64,000 nt of DNA from Aquabacterium sp. (GCA_030654395.1 JAURXM010000132.1:496001-560000); one strand, 5' to 3'; shown: positions 36,884 to 45,795, numbered from the stretch's first letter. Made by a program: numbers and translations. Notes: generated by a model not told the origin, from the sequence alone.

Positions 36884-37966
36884 TTAGTTCGTGGCGCAGT
36901 GTGCTGCTTGCGCGTCTTCGTCGATCAGGTCGGGCGCGGTGTCCGGCAGGCGGTCATGGCGCAGGCTCAGCTCGTCAAAATAATCGGTCACAGCGCGAAT
37001 CTGGCTTTCGCAGTTGTCCAGTGTGTTCATGTGGCCGCGAAAGGTCTCGCCGCCGGGCAGGGCGCGAACGGCCCAGCCAATGTGTTTGCGTGCCGTGCGC
37101 ACCCCGGCAAATTCACCATAGAGCCCGTAATGCTCATTCAGGTGCTCAAGCAGCCATTGTTTGACCTGCTGGGTCAGGGGTTGCGCACGGTGGGTGCCTG
37201 TGGCTAAAAAATGCGCGATGTCGCCAAAAATCCAAGGGCGACCTTGTGCAGCACGGCCCACCATGATGGCGTCCGCACCGGTGTAGCTCAGCACCTCAAG
37301 TGCTTTCTCGGGGGTGTTGATGTCGCCATTGGCCACCACCGGCACGCGCACTGCGGCTTTGACCGCGGCGATCGTGTCGTATTCGGCGTGGCCTTTGTAG
37401 CCTTGCTCACGGGTGCGGCCATGCACAGTCAGCATGGCCACGCCAGCGGCCTCAGCGGCCCGTGCAATGCGTACGGCGTTTTTGTTCTGTGCGCTCCAGC
37501 CTGTGCGCATTTTCAAGGTCACAGGCACGTTGTGGGGCGCACAGGCGGCCACCACGGCCTCGACAATCTCCAGCGCCAGGGCCTCGTTTTGCATCAAGGC
37601 CGATCCGGCCCATTTGTTGCAAACCTTTTTGGCGGGGCAGCCCATGTTGATGTCGATGATTTGGGCGCCACGTTCGATGTTATAGGCGGCTGCCTCGGCC
37701 ATCATGGCCGCGTCGGTGCCCGCAATCTGAACGGAAATCGGGGCGATTTCACCTTCGTGGTTGGCACGGCGGGACGTCTTCAAGCTGTGCCACAGGTCTT
37801 TGCGCGAGGTCACCATCTCGCTCACGGCGTAACCCGCGCCCAAGCGCTTACACAGCTGCCTAAACGGGCGGTCTGTCACCCCGGCCATGGGCGCGGCGAA
37901 CAAGCGGTTGGGCAGCTCTATAGAGCCGACCATCAGCGTGTTGTGGGGTGCCAGAGGGGTGTGCAT
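36884..37966 (-). CDS. dusB: tRNA-dihydrouridine synthase B
   Basis: This FMN- and NADPH-dependent enzyme reduces uridine in tRNA. The 360-residue protein contains the FMN-barrel motifs APMAGVTDRPFRQLC and NMGCPAKKVCNKWAGSALM with the catalytic cysteine, and later TVHGRTREQGYKG and VVANGDINTPEKALE. The C-terminal helical tRNA-binding part includes GVRTARKHIGWAVRALPG. It leads the dusB-fis-purH unit, with a hairpin in the leader at 37989-38016. Confidence 0.95.
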   Translation of the reverse strand: MHTPLAPHNTLMVGSIELPNRLFAAPMAGVTDRPFRQLCKRLGAGYAVSEMVTSRKDLWHSLKTSRRANHEGEIAPISVQIAGTDAAMMAEAAAYNIERGAQIIDINMGCPAKKVCNKWAGSALMQNEALALEIVEAVVAACAPHNVPVTLKMRTGWSAQNKNAVRIARAAEAAGVAMLTVHGRTREQGYKGHAEYDTIAAVKAAVRVPVVANGDINTPEKALEVLSYTGADAIMVGRAAQGRPWIFGDIAHFLATGTHRAQPLTQQVKQWLLEHLNEHYGLYGEFAGVRTARKHIGWAVRALPGGETFRGHMNTLDNCESQIRAVTDYFDELSLRHDRLPDTAPDLIDEDAQAAHCATN

Positions 37967-37988
37967 GCGAGAGGCTGAAAGACGAACA

Positions 37989-38016
37989 AGCCCCGACCGG
38001 GTGAGTGATCAGGGCT
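37989..38016 (-). promoter_or_regulatory. Leader hairpin upstream of dusB-fis-purH
   Basis: On the minus strand AGCCCTGA pairs with TCGGGGCT (one G-U pair) around a 12-base loop, 23 bases before the dusB start. No U-tract follows, so it is not a full terminator. It could tune the operon's translation or mRNA stability. Confidence 0.35.
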
Positions 38017-38185
38017 GCTTAAAAAGGAGGCAGAGTATAGCGCTCAGGGGCGCGTCTTTGACATGATTTTGATTAAATTTTAAGCAGAACTTGCCCCTTA
38101 AGTGCCATGGGCTTTGTCAAGAAGCTGTCACGGTCGGCGCTCAGGCTCTGGGGGTTGTTTTTTCATTCCTTTTGGAGTTGTCCCC

Positions 38186-39685
38186 ATGACGTTCGCACTT
38201 CGCCCTTTGGTTGCCCGTTTGGCTGCCGTCTTTGTGATCACCTCGGCCATGGGCAGCGCCCATGCCGCCTTTGAGCTGATGGCCATTGGCACTTTAAGTG
38301 GCACCGGTGACTTGTCTGGCCTGACTGGCACGCTGGAGAGTGGTGTGGCAGCGAACGTCTTTGGCGGCATGGGCTCAGGCTTGGCATGGGCAGGCGGCGG
38401 CACCTTTTTGGCCTTGCCTGATCGCGGTCCTAACGCAGTCAGCTATGTTGGCGGGGCGGCTGTTGATAACACGACCTCCTATATCGCCCGCTTCAATACG
38501 GTCAGCATGGGGCTGACACATGTGCCGTCTGCCATACCTGCTGGCACCTTGCCCTACACGCTGGCGCCCACGATGCAAAGCACGACCTTGCTCTGGAGCA
38601 GCACGCCTTTGAACTACGGCTCGACCGCAGGCTTGGCCAGCGGCGTACCTGCGCAAAATACCGTGGGCAAGTACTATTTCACAGGGCGCTCAGATGGCTT
38701 CGCTGCGGGCACCTCCACCAATGCGAACAACGCACGGTTGGACCCCGAGTCCATTCGTGTCGCCAAAGATGGCCAAAGCGTTTTCGTATCCGATGAATAC
38801 GGCCCCTACGTTTACCAGTTCAACCGTGCCACGGGCGAGCGCATCAGGACGTATGCCTTGCCAGGTGATTTTGCGGTCGCCAACCAATCGGCATTGGGCG
38901 GTAACGTCGGTGTGGCAGGCACCGAAATCGGCGGTAACACCTCAGGCCGTGTGGCCAATAAGGGTATGGAAGGCTTGGCCATCAGCCCTGATGGCAGCAA
39001 GCTGTTCGGCATCATGCAAAGCCCACTGCTGCAAGATGGTGGTGATACGGCCGCTGGTAAAACCAACCGCATTGTGCAAATCGACATCACTACGGGCGCA
39101 ACCAAAGAGTTTGCCATCAGCAACTCATTCGGGGGCAAGGCATACAACAACAGCGATTTGGTCGCGATCAACGACAACACTTTGGCGCTTCTGCCGCGTG
39201 ACGGCAAGGGTTTGGGCGATGGCAGCAGTGCCAAGTTCAAGCAAATTTGGTCGATCAATTTGGGCAAGGCCACGGACGCCAACGACATCACAGGTTTGAC
39301 AGCCAGCACGGCGACGGGCCTGTTCACGGGCAAGCAGTTGCTGGACACGGCTCTGATGTTGGACCCCTTGGCCTTGCTCAAGGCGGCGGGATACCTTGAT
39401 ACGCAGATCCCTGCGAAGTTGGAAGGCTTGGCTTTTGGTGAAGATGTCGACGGTTACCACACGCTGTACCTGTCCAATGACAACGATTTTGTTCCGGGTG
39501 TGGCAGGTGACAACAAGTTTTATGTGTTTCGCTTCACTGATGCAGACCTGCTGGCAAAGGGCGTGACGGGCGGCTTGGTTGCACAGTCAATCAGCGCTGT
39601 GCCTGAGCCTGAAAGCGGCATGTTGGCACTGACGGCCTTGGGCGCCTTGGCGTTCATTCGCAGGCGCTCCAACAGAGGTCATTGA
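38186..39685 (+). CDS. Esterase-like phytase-family protein with PEP-CTERM sorting signal
   Basis: A 499-residue exported protein. It has a signal peptide (LAAVFVITSAMGSAHA) and a propeller-like esterase/phytase-type domain with ALPDRGPNAVSYVGGAA, DPESIRVAKDGQSVFVSDEY and NKGMEGLAISPDGSKLFG. At the C-terminus is a PEP-CTERM signal: VPEPESG, a hydrophobic helix (MLALTALGALAFI) and the basic end RRRSNRGH. Exosortase EpsH/XrtA-type machinery, not in this window, would process it. The start at 38186 is supported by GGAG upstream. Confidence 0.85.
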   Translation: MTFALRPLVARLAAVFVITSAMGSAHAAFELMAIGTLSGTGDLSGLTGTLESGVAANVFGGMGSGLAWAGGGTFLALPDRGPNAVSYVGGAAVDNTTSYIARFNTVSMGLTHVPSAIPAGTLPYTLAPTMQSTTLLWSSTPLNYGSTAGLASGVPAQNTVGKYYFTGRSDGFAAGTSTNANNARLDPESIRVAKDGQSVFVSDEYGPYVYQFNRATGERIRTYALPGDFAVANQSALGGNVGVAGTEIGGNTSGRVANKGMEGLAISPDGSKLFGIMQSPLLQDGGDTAAGKTNRIVQIDITTGATKEFAISNSFGGKAYNNSDLVAINDNTLALLPRDGKGLGDGSSAKFKQIWSINLGKATDANDITGLTASTATGLFTGKQLLDTALMLDPLALLKAAGYLDTQIPAKLEGLAFGEDVDGYHTLYLSNDNDFVPGVAGDNKFYVFRFTDADLLAKGVTGGLVAQSISAVPEPESGMLALTALGALAFIRRRSNRGH

Positions 39686-39721
39686 TGTCTTTCCCTCACT
39701 TGCGAGGGCACAATCCGGTGT

Positions 39722-40192
39722 ATGGAACTTGGATTGATGGCGGCTTTGACGGCCTTGTTGCACTGGTTGTCGATACCCGAGGTGGGCTTGACCGCCATCT
39801 TTGTGATCGCCTTTGTATCGGCAACCTTGTTGCCCATGGGGTCTGAGCCTGCTGTTTTTGGCTTGGTCAAGTTGCAGCCTGAGCTGTTTTGGCCTGCTGT
39901 GCTGGTGGCCACTTTAGGCAATACCTTGGGTGGTGCGTTAACTTGGTGGATTGGGTTTGAGGCTCGCCGAGTATCGGGGCGCATCAAACCCAGTGATCAC
40001 CGTGCCATGACTTGGCTGTCGCGCTACGGTGCGCCGGCTTGCTTGTTGTCATGGTTGCCGATCGTTGGAGACCCCTTGTGCGCAGTGGCGGGGTGGTTGC
40101 GCTTGCCGTTTTGGCCTTGCCTGTTTTACATGGGCTTGGGCAAGCTGGGCCGCTACGTGACGATGACGATCATCTTGTTGAGCATCACATGA
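39722..40192 (+). CDS. YqaA-family small membrane protein
   Basis: A 156-residue integral membrane protein with about four hydrophobic helices. The segment SATLLPMGSEPAVFGLV and the WLPIVGDPLCAVAGWLRLPFW region match the YqaA branch of the DedA/SNARE-associated family. Such proteins may act in lipid or ion handling; function is not settled. The start ATG lies 36 bp after the preceding stop. Confidence 0.8.
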   Translation: MELGLMAALTALLHWLSIPEVGLTAIFVIAFVSATLLPMGSEPAVFGLVKLQPELFWPAVLVATLGNTLGGALTWWIGFEARRVSGRIKPSDHRAMTWLSRYGAPACLLSWLPIVGDPLCAVAGWLRLPFWPCLFYMGLGKLGRYVTMTIILLSIT

Positions 40193-40345
40193 ATATGGTA
40201 TTATTCAACGTAACAACTTCACGGCTTTGAACTGTGAAGTGCTAAAGCAAACGCAGATGCAAACGCTGTCGGTATCGAATAGTTCCAGGGGGACTAATCA
40301 GCTGAAACAGGCCTCGATGGCTTCATCGGGGCCTGTTTTTTTTTC
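40193..40345 (+). ncRNA. Possible small RNA with intrinsic terminator
   Basis: The 174 bp between the YqaA-type gene and the convergent CusF-like gene has no convincing protein. It shows an A/T-rich promoter-like start (TATTAT near 40199), an internal stem CTTCAC/GTGAAG, an unstructured purine-rich middle, and a strong terminator ending in nine Ts. This layout resembles a Hfq-type small RNA, but it could equally be the 3' untranslated region of the upstream gene. I match it to no known family. Confidence 0.35.
40306..40344 (+). terminator. Strong intrinsic terminator
   Basis: AACAGGCCTCGATG pairs with CATCGGGGCCTGTT (one G-U pair) around a three- to four-base loop, followed by a run of Ts. 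It terminates plus-strand transcription from the YqaA-type gene or a small RNA. Confidence 0.9.
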
Positions 40346-40366
40346 GCGCGCATGGTTTGGGTGATG

Positions 40367-40660
40367 TCACTTGCGCACTTCTATGGCTGTGACGGTGAAC
40401 TGCCCACCGACCTTGTCGGCCGAGAACTTCACCTTGTCTCCGACCTGAAGCGTTTTGAGCCACGCGGGGTCGGTCACACGAAACGACATCTGCATCGCAG
40501 GCATGTCCAAACTTTTGATCTCGCCATGCTTGAGCGTGATTTTGCCTGCGTCGACATCGATCTTCTTGACCTCGCCCTCAACAGCTTGTGCTGCTGCAGA
40601 CAAGGCCATGCCCATGCCAATCAACAAGGTGGCAAGGCGACGAGCTAGGGATGCGTTCAC
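40367..40660 (-). CDS. CusF-like periplasmic copper-binding protein
   Basis: A 97-residue protein with a signal peptide (MNASLARRLATLLIGMGMALSAAAQA when read with Met at the GTG) and a small OB-fold domain. MPAMQMSFRV, preceded by LKHGEIKSLD, matches the methionine-rich metal site of CusF, which hands Cu(I)/Ag(I) to efflux pumps. A GTG at 40660 was chosen because AAGGA lies eight bases upstream and it starts the signal peptide; the open frame extends further without such features. No cusCBA genes are nearby. Confidence 0.8.
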   Translation of the reverse strand: MNASLARRLATLLIGMGMALSAAAQAVEGEVKKIDVDAGKITLKHGEIKSLDMPAMQMSFRVTDPAWLKTLQVGDKVKFSADKVGGQFTVTAIEVRK

Positions 40661-40835
40661 TGTGAGATCCTTCTGAGACCGAGATTCGGCCCCGTGTGTC
40701 CTAAACGGGTGCCGGTGCCGGATGGTTGACGGCACCGACGCTGTGCCGATAAGCAGCAAATTGTTTGAATTTGCCTCAGTATGCGCACAGGCATTTTAAA
40801 ATGCCACATTCACACACCTAACTCGCGCGCTCGCC

Positions 40836-41753
40836 ATGCCCAACTCCATCCCGCCGGCCCAGTCCGACTCACTCGCCAATATTGCACCTCGTGACAAGGC
40901 TGAGATTCTGGCGCAAGCGCTGCCCTACATCCGCCGTTTCCATGGCAAAACCATCGTTATCAAGTACGGCGGCAACGCCATGACCGACCCCGCCTTGCAA
41001 GCTGATTTCGCTGAAGACGTTGTCTTGCTCAAGTTGGTTGGACTGAATCCGGTGGTGGTGCATGGTGGCGGGCCTCAAATTGACGACGCCTTGAACAAAA
41101 TCGGCAAAAAAGGCCGCTTCATCCAAGGCATGCGCGTCACCGATGAAGAAACCATGGAAGTGGTCGAATGGGTGCTGGCCGGTGAGGTGCAACAAGACAT
41201 CGTGGGCCTGATCAACGTGGCGGGCGGCAAAGCGGTGGGCTTGACGGGCCGTGATGGCGGCATGATCCGGGCCCGCAAAATGCGCCTGATCGACAAAGAC
41301 GACCCCACCAAAGAGCACGATGTGGGCCAAGTGGGTGAAATCGAGAGCATTGACCCCAGCGTGGTCAAAGCCCTGCAGGATGACCAGTTCATCCCCGTCA
41401 TCAGCCCCATTGGCTTTGGTGAAGACAACCAGAGCTACAACATCAACGCCGACTTGGTTGCGGGCAAGCTGGCCGAGGTGCTCAAGGCTGAAAAGCTCAT
41501 GATGCTGACCAACACCCCTGGTGTGCTGGACAAGCAAGGCAACTTGCTGACTGATTTGACCGCGCGACAGATCGATGAGTTGTTTGCCGATGGCACCATC
41601 TCTGGCGGCATGTTGCCCAAGATCGCCTCTGCCTTGGATGCCGCCCGAAGTGGTGTGAACGCCGTGCACATCATTGATGGCCGCGTGCCCCATGCCATGC
41701 TGCTGGAGATCCTCACCGAGCAGGCTTACGGCACGATGATCCGTTCGCATTGA
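40836..41753 (+). CDS. argB: Acetylglutamate kinase
   Basis: ArgB phosphorylates N-acetylglutamate in arginine synthesis. The 305-residue protein has the kinase motifs [20 protein letters not shown] and a C-terminal [19 protein letters not shown]. Its N-terminal extension ([19 protein letters not shown]...LPYIRRF) matches arginine-sensitive hexameric forms, which use an N-terminal helix for feedback inhibition. It leads a run with a HAD phosphatase gene and slmA. Confidence 0.96.
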   Translation: MPNSIPPAQSDSLANIAPRDKAEILAQALPYIRRFHGKTIVIKYGGNAMTDPALQADFAEDVVLLKLVGLNPVVVHGGGPQIDDALNKIGKKGRFIQGMRVTDEETMEVVEWVLAGEVQQDIVGLINVAGGKAVGLTGRDGGMIRARKMRLIDKDDPTKEHDVGQVGEIESIDPSVVKALQDDQFIPVISPIGFGEDNQSYNINADLVAGKLAEVLKAEKLMMLTNTPGVLDKQGNLLTDLTARQIDELFADGTISGGMLPKIASALDAARSGVNAVHIIDGRVPHAMLLEILTEQAYGTMIRSH

Positions 41754-41763
41754 GCGGATCACA

Positions 41764-42465
41764 TTGAGCCGCACTGGCGTCAAACGGTCTGAAGAGCTGA
41801 TCTGGCTTTTCGACTTGGACAACACACTGCATGACGCCAGTGGGGCGGTGTTCTGGCGGCTCAATGGGTCGATGACGGACTACATTGAGCAGCACTTGGC
41901 CGTGTCTCGCCAAGAGGCCGACGAGCTGCGTGCCCACTACTGGCGCCGTTATGGCGCCACCTTGCTGGGGTTGGAGCGCCACCACGGTATCCGCGCTGCT
42001 CACTTCTTGGCCCAAACGCATGCGCTGCCGGACATGGAGGCGCACTTGCACATGCCTGCATCTGACCGGGCTGCGCTCATGCGCTTGCCGGGCCGCAAAT
42101 TTTTGCTGACCAACGCACCTGCTGAATACGCCAAACGCGTCTTGACCGCGCTGGACTTGGCCTCGTGCTTTGAGGCGGTCATCTCCATTGAGGGCATGCG
42201 CACATTCGGCGACCTGCGCCCCAAGCCCGATACCCGCATGCTGCGCATCGTCTTGGCGCGACACAAATTGCCCAGAGCGCGCTGCGTATTGATTGAGGAC
42301 ACGGTTGCCAACCTCAAAAGTGCGCGGCGACTGGGTTTGCGCACGGTCTGGATGCAGCGCTATTTACAACACCAGCTGCATGGTCGACCACAGGGTGTGT
42401 GTGTCAAAATCAAAAAGCTCAGGGCGCTGCATGCGTGGGGCAAGCAAGGGGGCAGGCAACGATGA
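41764..42465 (+). CDS. HAD-type pyrimidine 5'-nucleotidase
   Basis: A 233-residue HAD hydrolase with motif I FDLDNTLHD, motif II LLTNAP and motif IV LIEDTVANLKSARRLG. It resembles the SDT1/YjjG-type pyrimidine 5'-nucleotidases that clear UMP/CMP analogues. The start is a TTG at 41764; no ATG or GTG lies closer in frame ahead of the conserved domain. It follows argB by 10 bp and overlaps slmA by four bases, the usual order in this group of bacteria. Confidence 0.85.
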   Translation: MSRTGVKRSEELIWLFDLDNTLHDASGAVFWRLNGSMTDYIEQHLAVSRQEADELRAHYWRRYGATLLGLERHHGIRAAHFLAQTHALPDMEAHLHMPASDRAALMRLPGRKFLLTNAPAEYAKRVLTALDLASCFEAVISIEGMRTFGDLRPKPDTRMLRIVLARHKLPRARCVLIEDTVANLKSARRLGLRTVWMQRYLQHQLHGRPQGVCVKIKKLRALHAWGKQGGRQR

Positions 42466-43067
42466 GCAATGAGGTGTCCGTGCGTAAGCGCCCCAAACCG
42501 GGCGAGCGCCGCATTCAGATCCTGCAGGCCTTGGCCAGCATGCTGGAGCAACCCGGTGCAGATCGCATCACCACGTCGGCGCTGGCCGCGCACCTGTCTG
42601 TCAGCGAGGCGGCACTGTATCGGCACTTCGCCAGCAAGGCGCAGATGTTTGAAGGGTTGATCGACTTCATCGAGCAAAGCTTGTTTACCCTCGCCAACCA
42701 AATCGCCGAGCGCGAGAGCGACCCTGCCGTGCAAATCAGCCGCATCACCGCCATGGTCTTGCAGTTTGCTGAAAAGAACCCTGGCATGACGCGCGTGATG
42801 GTGGGCGATGCCTTGGTGTTTGAGCACGACCGCTTGGCCGTGCGCATGAACCAGTGCCTTGACCGCATTGAATCAATGCTGCGCCAGAGCTACAAAGCGC
42901 TGGCCGATGCACGTGGCTCGCCAACGCCCACGGTGGATGCGCAAGCCGGTGCGTCACTGGCGCTCAGCGTGATGCTGGGGCGTTTGCAGCGTTACGCACG
43001 CACGGGCTTCAAGCGTGTGCCTACTGAACACATGGATGCGACTTTGCGCGCCTTGCTGTCGTTGTAG
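42462..43067 (+). CDS. slmA: SlmA-type nucleoid occlusion factor (TetR family)
   Basis: A 201-residue TetR-family protein. The DNA-binding helix-turn-helix lies at about residues 15-62, with ITTSALAAHLSVSEAALYRHF, and the ligand-domain helices follow. Strong resemblance to SlmA (VGDALVFEHDRLAVRMNQCLDRIE) and its place after argB-HAD support nucleoid occlusion, that is, blocking FtsZ rings over DNA. The start at 42462 overlaps the preceding stop (ATGA). Confidence 0.9.
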   Translation: MSNEVSVRKRPKPGERRIQILQALASMLEQPGADRITTSALAAHLSVSEAALYRHFASKAQMFEGLIDFIEQSLFTLANQIAERESDPAVQISRITAMVLQFAEKNPGMTRVMVGDALVFEHDRLAVRMNQCLDRIESMLRQSYKALADARGSPTPTVDAQAGASLALSVMLGRLQRYARTGFKRVPTEHMDATLRALLSL

Positions 43068-43095
43068 CAAGCAGGCGGGCCGCTACACTTAGGCC

Positions 43096-43992
43096 ATGCC
43101 TCAGACCACACTTGATTCTTTTTTGAACCGTGCAGACTTGCTGGTTCAGCGGCTAGATGCGTTGTTGCCCTCGCCGCACCATGCTGCGTTGGCGCAACCT
43201 GACTGGGCGGCCTCTGTGGCCTTTCGATACCGCAAGCGCGTATCGGCAGCTTGGGCTTCAGGTTGGCTTGAGCCCGTGCGCCATGTGAGTCACATCGCCT
43301 ACGCTGATATCCACGAGGTCGATGTGCAAAAGGGGCGCTTTGCACGCAATTTGGCGCAATTCGTGTCAGGTAAAACGGCCAACAATGTGCTGCTTTCTGG
43401 CGCGCGAGGCACAGGCAAATCCTCGCTGGTTAAGGCTGGGCTGCATGCCCATGCAGATCAGGGCTTGCGCCTGATCGAGGTCGACAAAGCCGACATGATC
43501 GACCTGCCTGATCTGATCGAGTTGGTCACCGGACGGCCTGAGCGCTTCATCATCTATTGCGATGACCTGAGCTTCGATGAGGGCGAGCCCGGCTACAAGG
43601 CACTCAAGTCCATCTTGGACGGCACCGTGTCGGCCAGTGGTGACAACGTGCTGATCATGGCCACATCCAATCGCCGCCATCTGCTGCCCGAGTACCATGC
43701 CGACAACAAAAGCTATGTGCACACCAGCGATGGCGAGTTGCACCCCGGCGAGGCCGTGGAAGAGAAGATCTCGCTGTCCGAGCGATTCGGTTTGTGGATC
43801 AGCTTTTATCCCTTCAGTCAAAACGAGTACTTGACCATCGTGGCGCAGTGGTTGCGCCATTTCGGCATGCCCGATGAGGCCATGACCACAGCGCGCCCCC
43901 TGTCACTGGTTTGGGCGTTGGAGCGTGGTTCACGTTCGGGCCGGGTTGCCTACCAATTCGCAAGGGACTACGCTGGGCGTGAGCATGACTGA
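43096..43992 (+). CDS. DUF815 family P-loop ATPase
   Basis: A 298-residue AAA-like ATPase with Walker A GARGTGKSS near residue 100, a Walker B-like FIIYCDDLSFDEGE and the sensor segment VLIMATSNRRHLLPEY. This is the DUF815 family, of unknown function but widespread in Proteobacteria. Its stop overlaps the start of the mutT-like gene by eight bases, so the two are coupled. Confidence 0.9.
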   Translation: MPQTTLDSFLNRADLLVQRLDALLPSPHHAALAQPDWAASVAFRYRKRVSAAWASGWLEPVRHVSHIAYADIHEVDVQKGRFARNLAQFVSGKTANNVLLSGARGTGKSSLVKAGLHAHADQGLRLIEVDKADMIDLPDLIELVTGRPERFIIYCDDLSFDEGEPGYKALKSILDGTVSASGDNVLIMATSNRRHLLPEYHADNKSYVHTSDGELHPGEAVEEKISLSERFGLWISFYPFSQNEYLTIVAQWLRHFGMPDEAMTTARPLSLVWALERGSRSGRVAYQFARDYAGREHD

Positions 43993-44479
43993 GCGCAAGT
44001 CTTATCATGTGATGGACGCTACCGACCGTCCCCCTGTTGAGGTGGCCGTGGGCGTCTTGATCGAGCGTGATGCCGATGGCCGTGAAGGGCGCTTCTTGCT
44101 GACCTCGCGCCCTGAAGGTAAGGTCTACGCTGGGTACTGGGAGTTCCCGGGCGGCAAACTCGAAGCCGGTGAAACGGTCGAGCAAGCCCTGCGCCGTGAA
44201 CTGCATGAAGAAATCGGCATCACCATTGGCCCTGCACACCCTTGGCAGACCGAGGTGATGGACTACCCGCATGCACGCGTGCGACTGCATTTTTGCAAGG
44301 TCTACCAATGGCAGGGTGAGTTTGAAATGCGCGAGGCGCAACACATGGCTTGGCAAACCTTGCCGGTTGATGTGACGCCTGTGCTGCCTGGCACGATCCC
44401 TGTTCTGCAATGGCTGGCGTCCGAGCGGGGCCACAGTGGCCTGACGCACAGCTCCGTCGATGAAACGAGTTCGCAATGA
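43985..44479 (+). CDS. mutT: NUDIX hydrolase, MutT-like 8-oxo-dGTP diphosphatase
   Basis: A 164-residue protein with a complete Nudix box GGKLEAGETVEQALRRELHE followed by EIGI, near residues 58-80. Its VGVLIERDADGREGRFLLTSRPEGKVYAGYWEFPGG context is like MutT, which removes oxidised dGTP from the nucleotide pool. It overlaps the DUF815 gene. In related bacteria mutT often accompanies this ATPase. Confidence 0.85.
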   Translation: MTERKSYHVMDATDRPPVEVAVGVLIERDADGREGRFLLTSRPEGKVYAGYWEFPGGKLEAGETVEQALRRELHEEIGITIGPAHPWQTEVMDYPHARVRLHFCKVYQWQGEFEMREAQHMAWQTLPVDVTPVLPGTIPVLQWLASERGHSGLTHSSVDETSSQ

Positions 44480-44492
44480 AAGAGGCCACAAC

Positions 44493-45371
44493 ATGAACTA
44501 CAACACGCTGATTTATGCCGTCGGTGACGATGGCGTGCTGCTGCTGACCCTGAACCGTCCTGAGCATCTCAATTCGTTCACGGTTGAGATGGCCAACGAG
44601 TTGGTTGACGCCTTCAACACCGCCAGTGACGATGACGCCGTGCGCGTCATCGTGGTCACCGGTGCGGGCAAGGCTTTTTGCGCGGGTATGGATTTGAGCA
44701 TCGGAGGCAACGTGTTCGGCTTGGATGAAGACCAACTCCCGACCACGCAAGACATGCACACGCGCTTGGATGAGCAAGCTATTTTTGAAGGCGTGCGTGA
44801 CACGGGTGGCCGCGTCTCGCTGTCCATCTTCAATTGCAAGAAGCCGGTGATTGGCGCCATCAACGGGGCGGCCGTGGGCATCGGGGCGACGATGACTTTG
44901 CCGATGGACATCCGTTTGGCATCTGACAAAGCACGCATCGGGTTTGTATTTGGCCGCATCGGCGTCGTGCCTGAAGCGTGTTCTAGCTGGTTTTTGCCAC
45001 GGATTGTGGGCATCTCACAAGCGTTGGAGTGGACTTACATGGCTGACATCTTTGATGGCCACGAGGCCCAACGAGGGGGTTTGGTCAAGGCTGTGGTGCC
45101 TGCTGATCAGCTGTTGGACGAGGCCATGAAGATCGCGCGCCGCATTGCGACCGAGCGTTCGGCGGTGGGCATTGCCTTGACGCGTCAGATGATGTACCGC
45201 AACTCAGCGCAGCCCCATCCGATGGCGGCGCACCAGGTTGATTCGCTGGCCATGTTCTATACCAGCTTGGGCGATGGCAAAGAGGGCGTCAGTGCCTTCT
45301 TGGAGAAGCGCCCCGCCCAATTCACCAGCAAAGCATCGGAGATGCCATCGTTTTACCCCTGGTGGGAATAA
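44493..45371 (+). CDS. Crotonase-family enoyl-CoA hydratase/isomerase
   Basis: A 292-residue crotonase-fold protein. AGKAFCAGMDLS and INGAAVGIGATMTLPMDIRLAS form the oxyanion hole. At the first catalytic position the glutamate is replaced (FGRIGVVPEACSSW), while the glutamate in PEACSS matches the single-glutamate arrangement of delta3,delta2-enoyl-CoA isomerases. It may therefore be an isomerase or another crotonase. AGAGG precedes the ATG at 44493. A strong hairpin terminator follows. Confidence 0.82.
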   Translation: MNYNTLIYAVGDDGVLLLTLNRPEHLNSFTVEMANELVDAFNTASDDDAVRVIVVTGAGKAFCAGMDLSIGGNVFGLDEDQLPTTQDMHTRLDEQAIFEGVRDTGGRVSLSIFNCKKPVIGAINGAAVGIGATMTLPMDIRLASDKARIGFVFGRIGVVPEACSSWFLPRIVGISQALEWTYMADIFDGHEAQRGGLVKAVVPADQLLDEAMKIARRIATERSAVGIALTRQMMYRNSAQPHPMAAHQVDSLAMFYTSLGDGKEGVSAFLEKRPAQFTSKASEMPSFYPWWE

Positions 45372-45382
45372 GCCGCCATGAA

Positions 45383-45406
45383 AAAAGCCCGGCATGCCGG
45401 GCTTTT
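45383..45406. terminator. Bidirectional intrinsic terminator
   Basis: AAAAGCCCGGCATGCCGGGCTTTT is a perfect 24 bp palindrome. It terminates the crotonase transcript on the plus strand and, with TTTTTT on the other strand, the convergent SWIB gene. Confidence 0.92.
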
Positions 45407-45419
45407 GCTTTTGGTCAAT

Positions 45420-45445
45420 GGCAACAGGTTCGTCAACCTGTTGCC
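45420..45445. repeat. Second hairpin between crotonase and SWIB genes
   Basis: GGCAACAGGTT and AACCTGTTGCC form an 11 bp perfect stem around a 4-base loop, 12 bp before the SWIB stop. It has no U-tract and probably forms the first part of a tandem stem-loop 3' end. Confidence 0.7.
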
Positions 45446-45456
45446 ACCGGACCCAA

Positions 45457-45795
45457 TCACGACAGTTGGACGCTGACCAGCTTGGTCAATTCGAACATCG
45501 TGACTTGATCCTTCATGAAGATGACCTTCAGCTTGGCATCTGCGTTGATGTTGCGCCTGTTGGCGGCATCTTGCAGATCATGCTTCTTGATGTACTCCCA
45601 CACCTTTTTGGTGACCTCGGTGCGCGGCAATGGGTCGGCACCAATGATGGCGGCCAATGCTGGGCTAGGGGTCAAAGGTTTCAGGAAGGCGGCATTGGGC
45701 GCGCGCTTAGCGGCGACCTTTTTTGCAGCAGGTGCTGCAGCAGCCTTCTTGGCGGGAGCGGCCTTTTTGGCCGGGACTTTCTTTGCAGTTGCCAT
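45457..45795 (-). CDS. SWIB/MDM2 domain protein with lysine/alanine-rich N-terminus
   Basis: A 112-residue protein. Residues 1-38 are an AAKK-type lysine/alanine/proline-rich tail like histone H1. Residues 40-112 form a SWIB domain (LAAIIGADPLPRTEVTKKVW, INADAKLKVIF). Such proteins occur in Chlamydia and many Proteobacteria and are thought to bind DNA or modify chromosome structure. The start at 45795 begins the basic tail; an ATG five codons upstream is also in frame. The adjacent hairpins end its transcript. Confidence 0.88.
   Translation of the reverse strand: MATAKKVPAKKAAPAKKAAAAPAAKKVAAKRAPNAAFLKPLTPSPALAAIIGADPLPRTEVTKKVWEYIKKHDLQDAANRRNINADAKLKVIFMKDQVTMFELTKLVSVQLS

Noticed and set aside
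37211..37978. A 255-codon plus-strand frame
   Set aside because: It is the antisense of dusB; no start signal or domain supports it.
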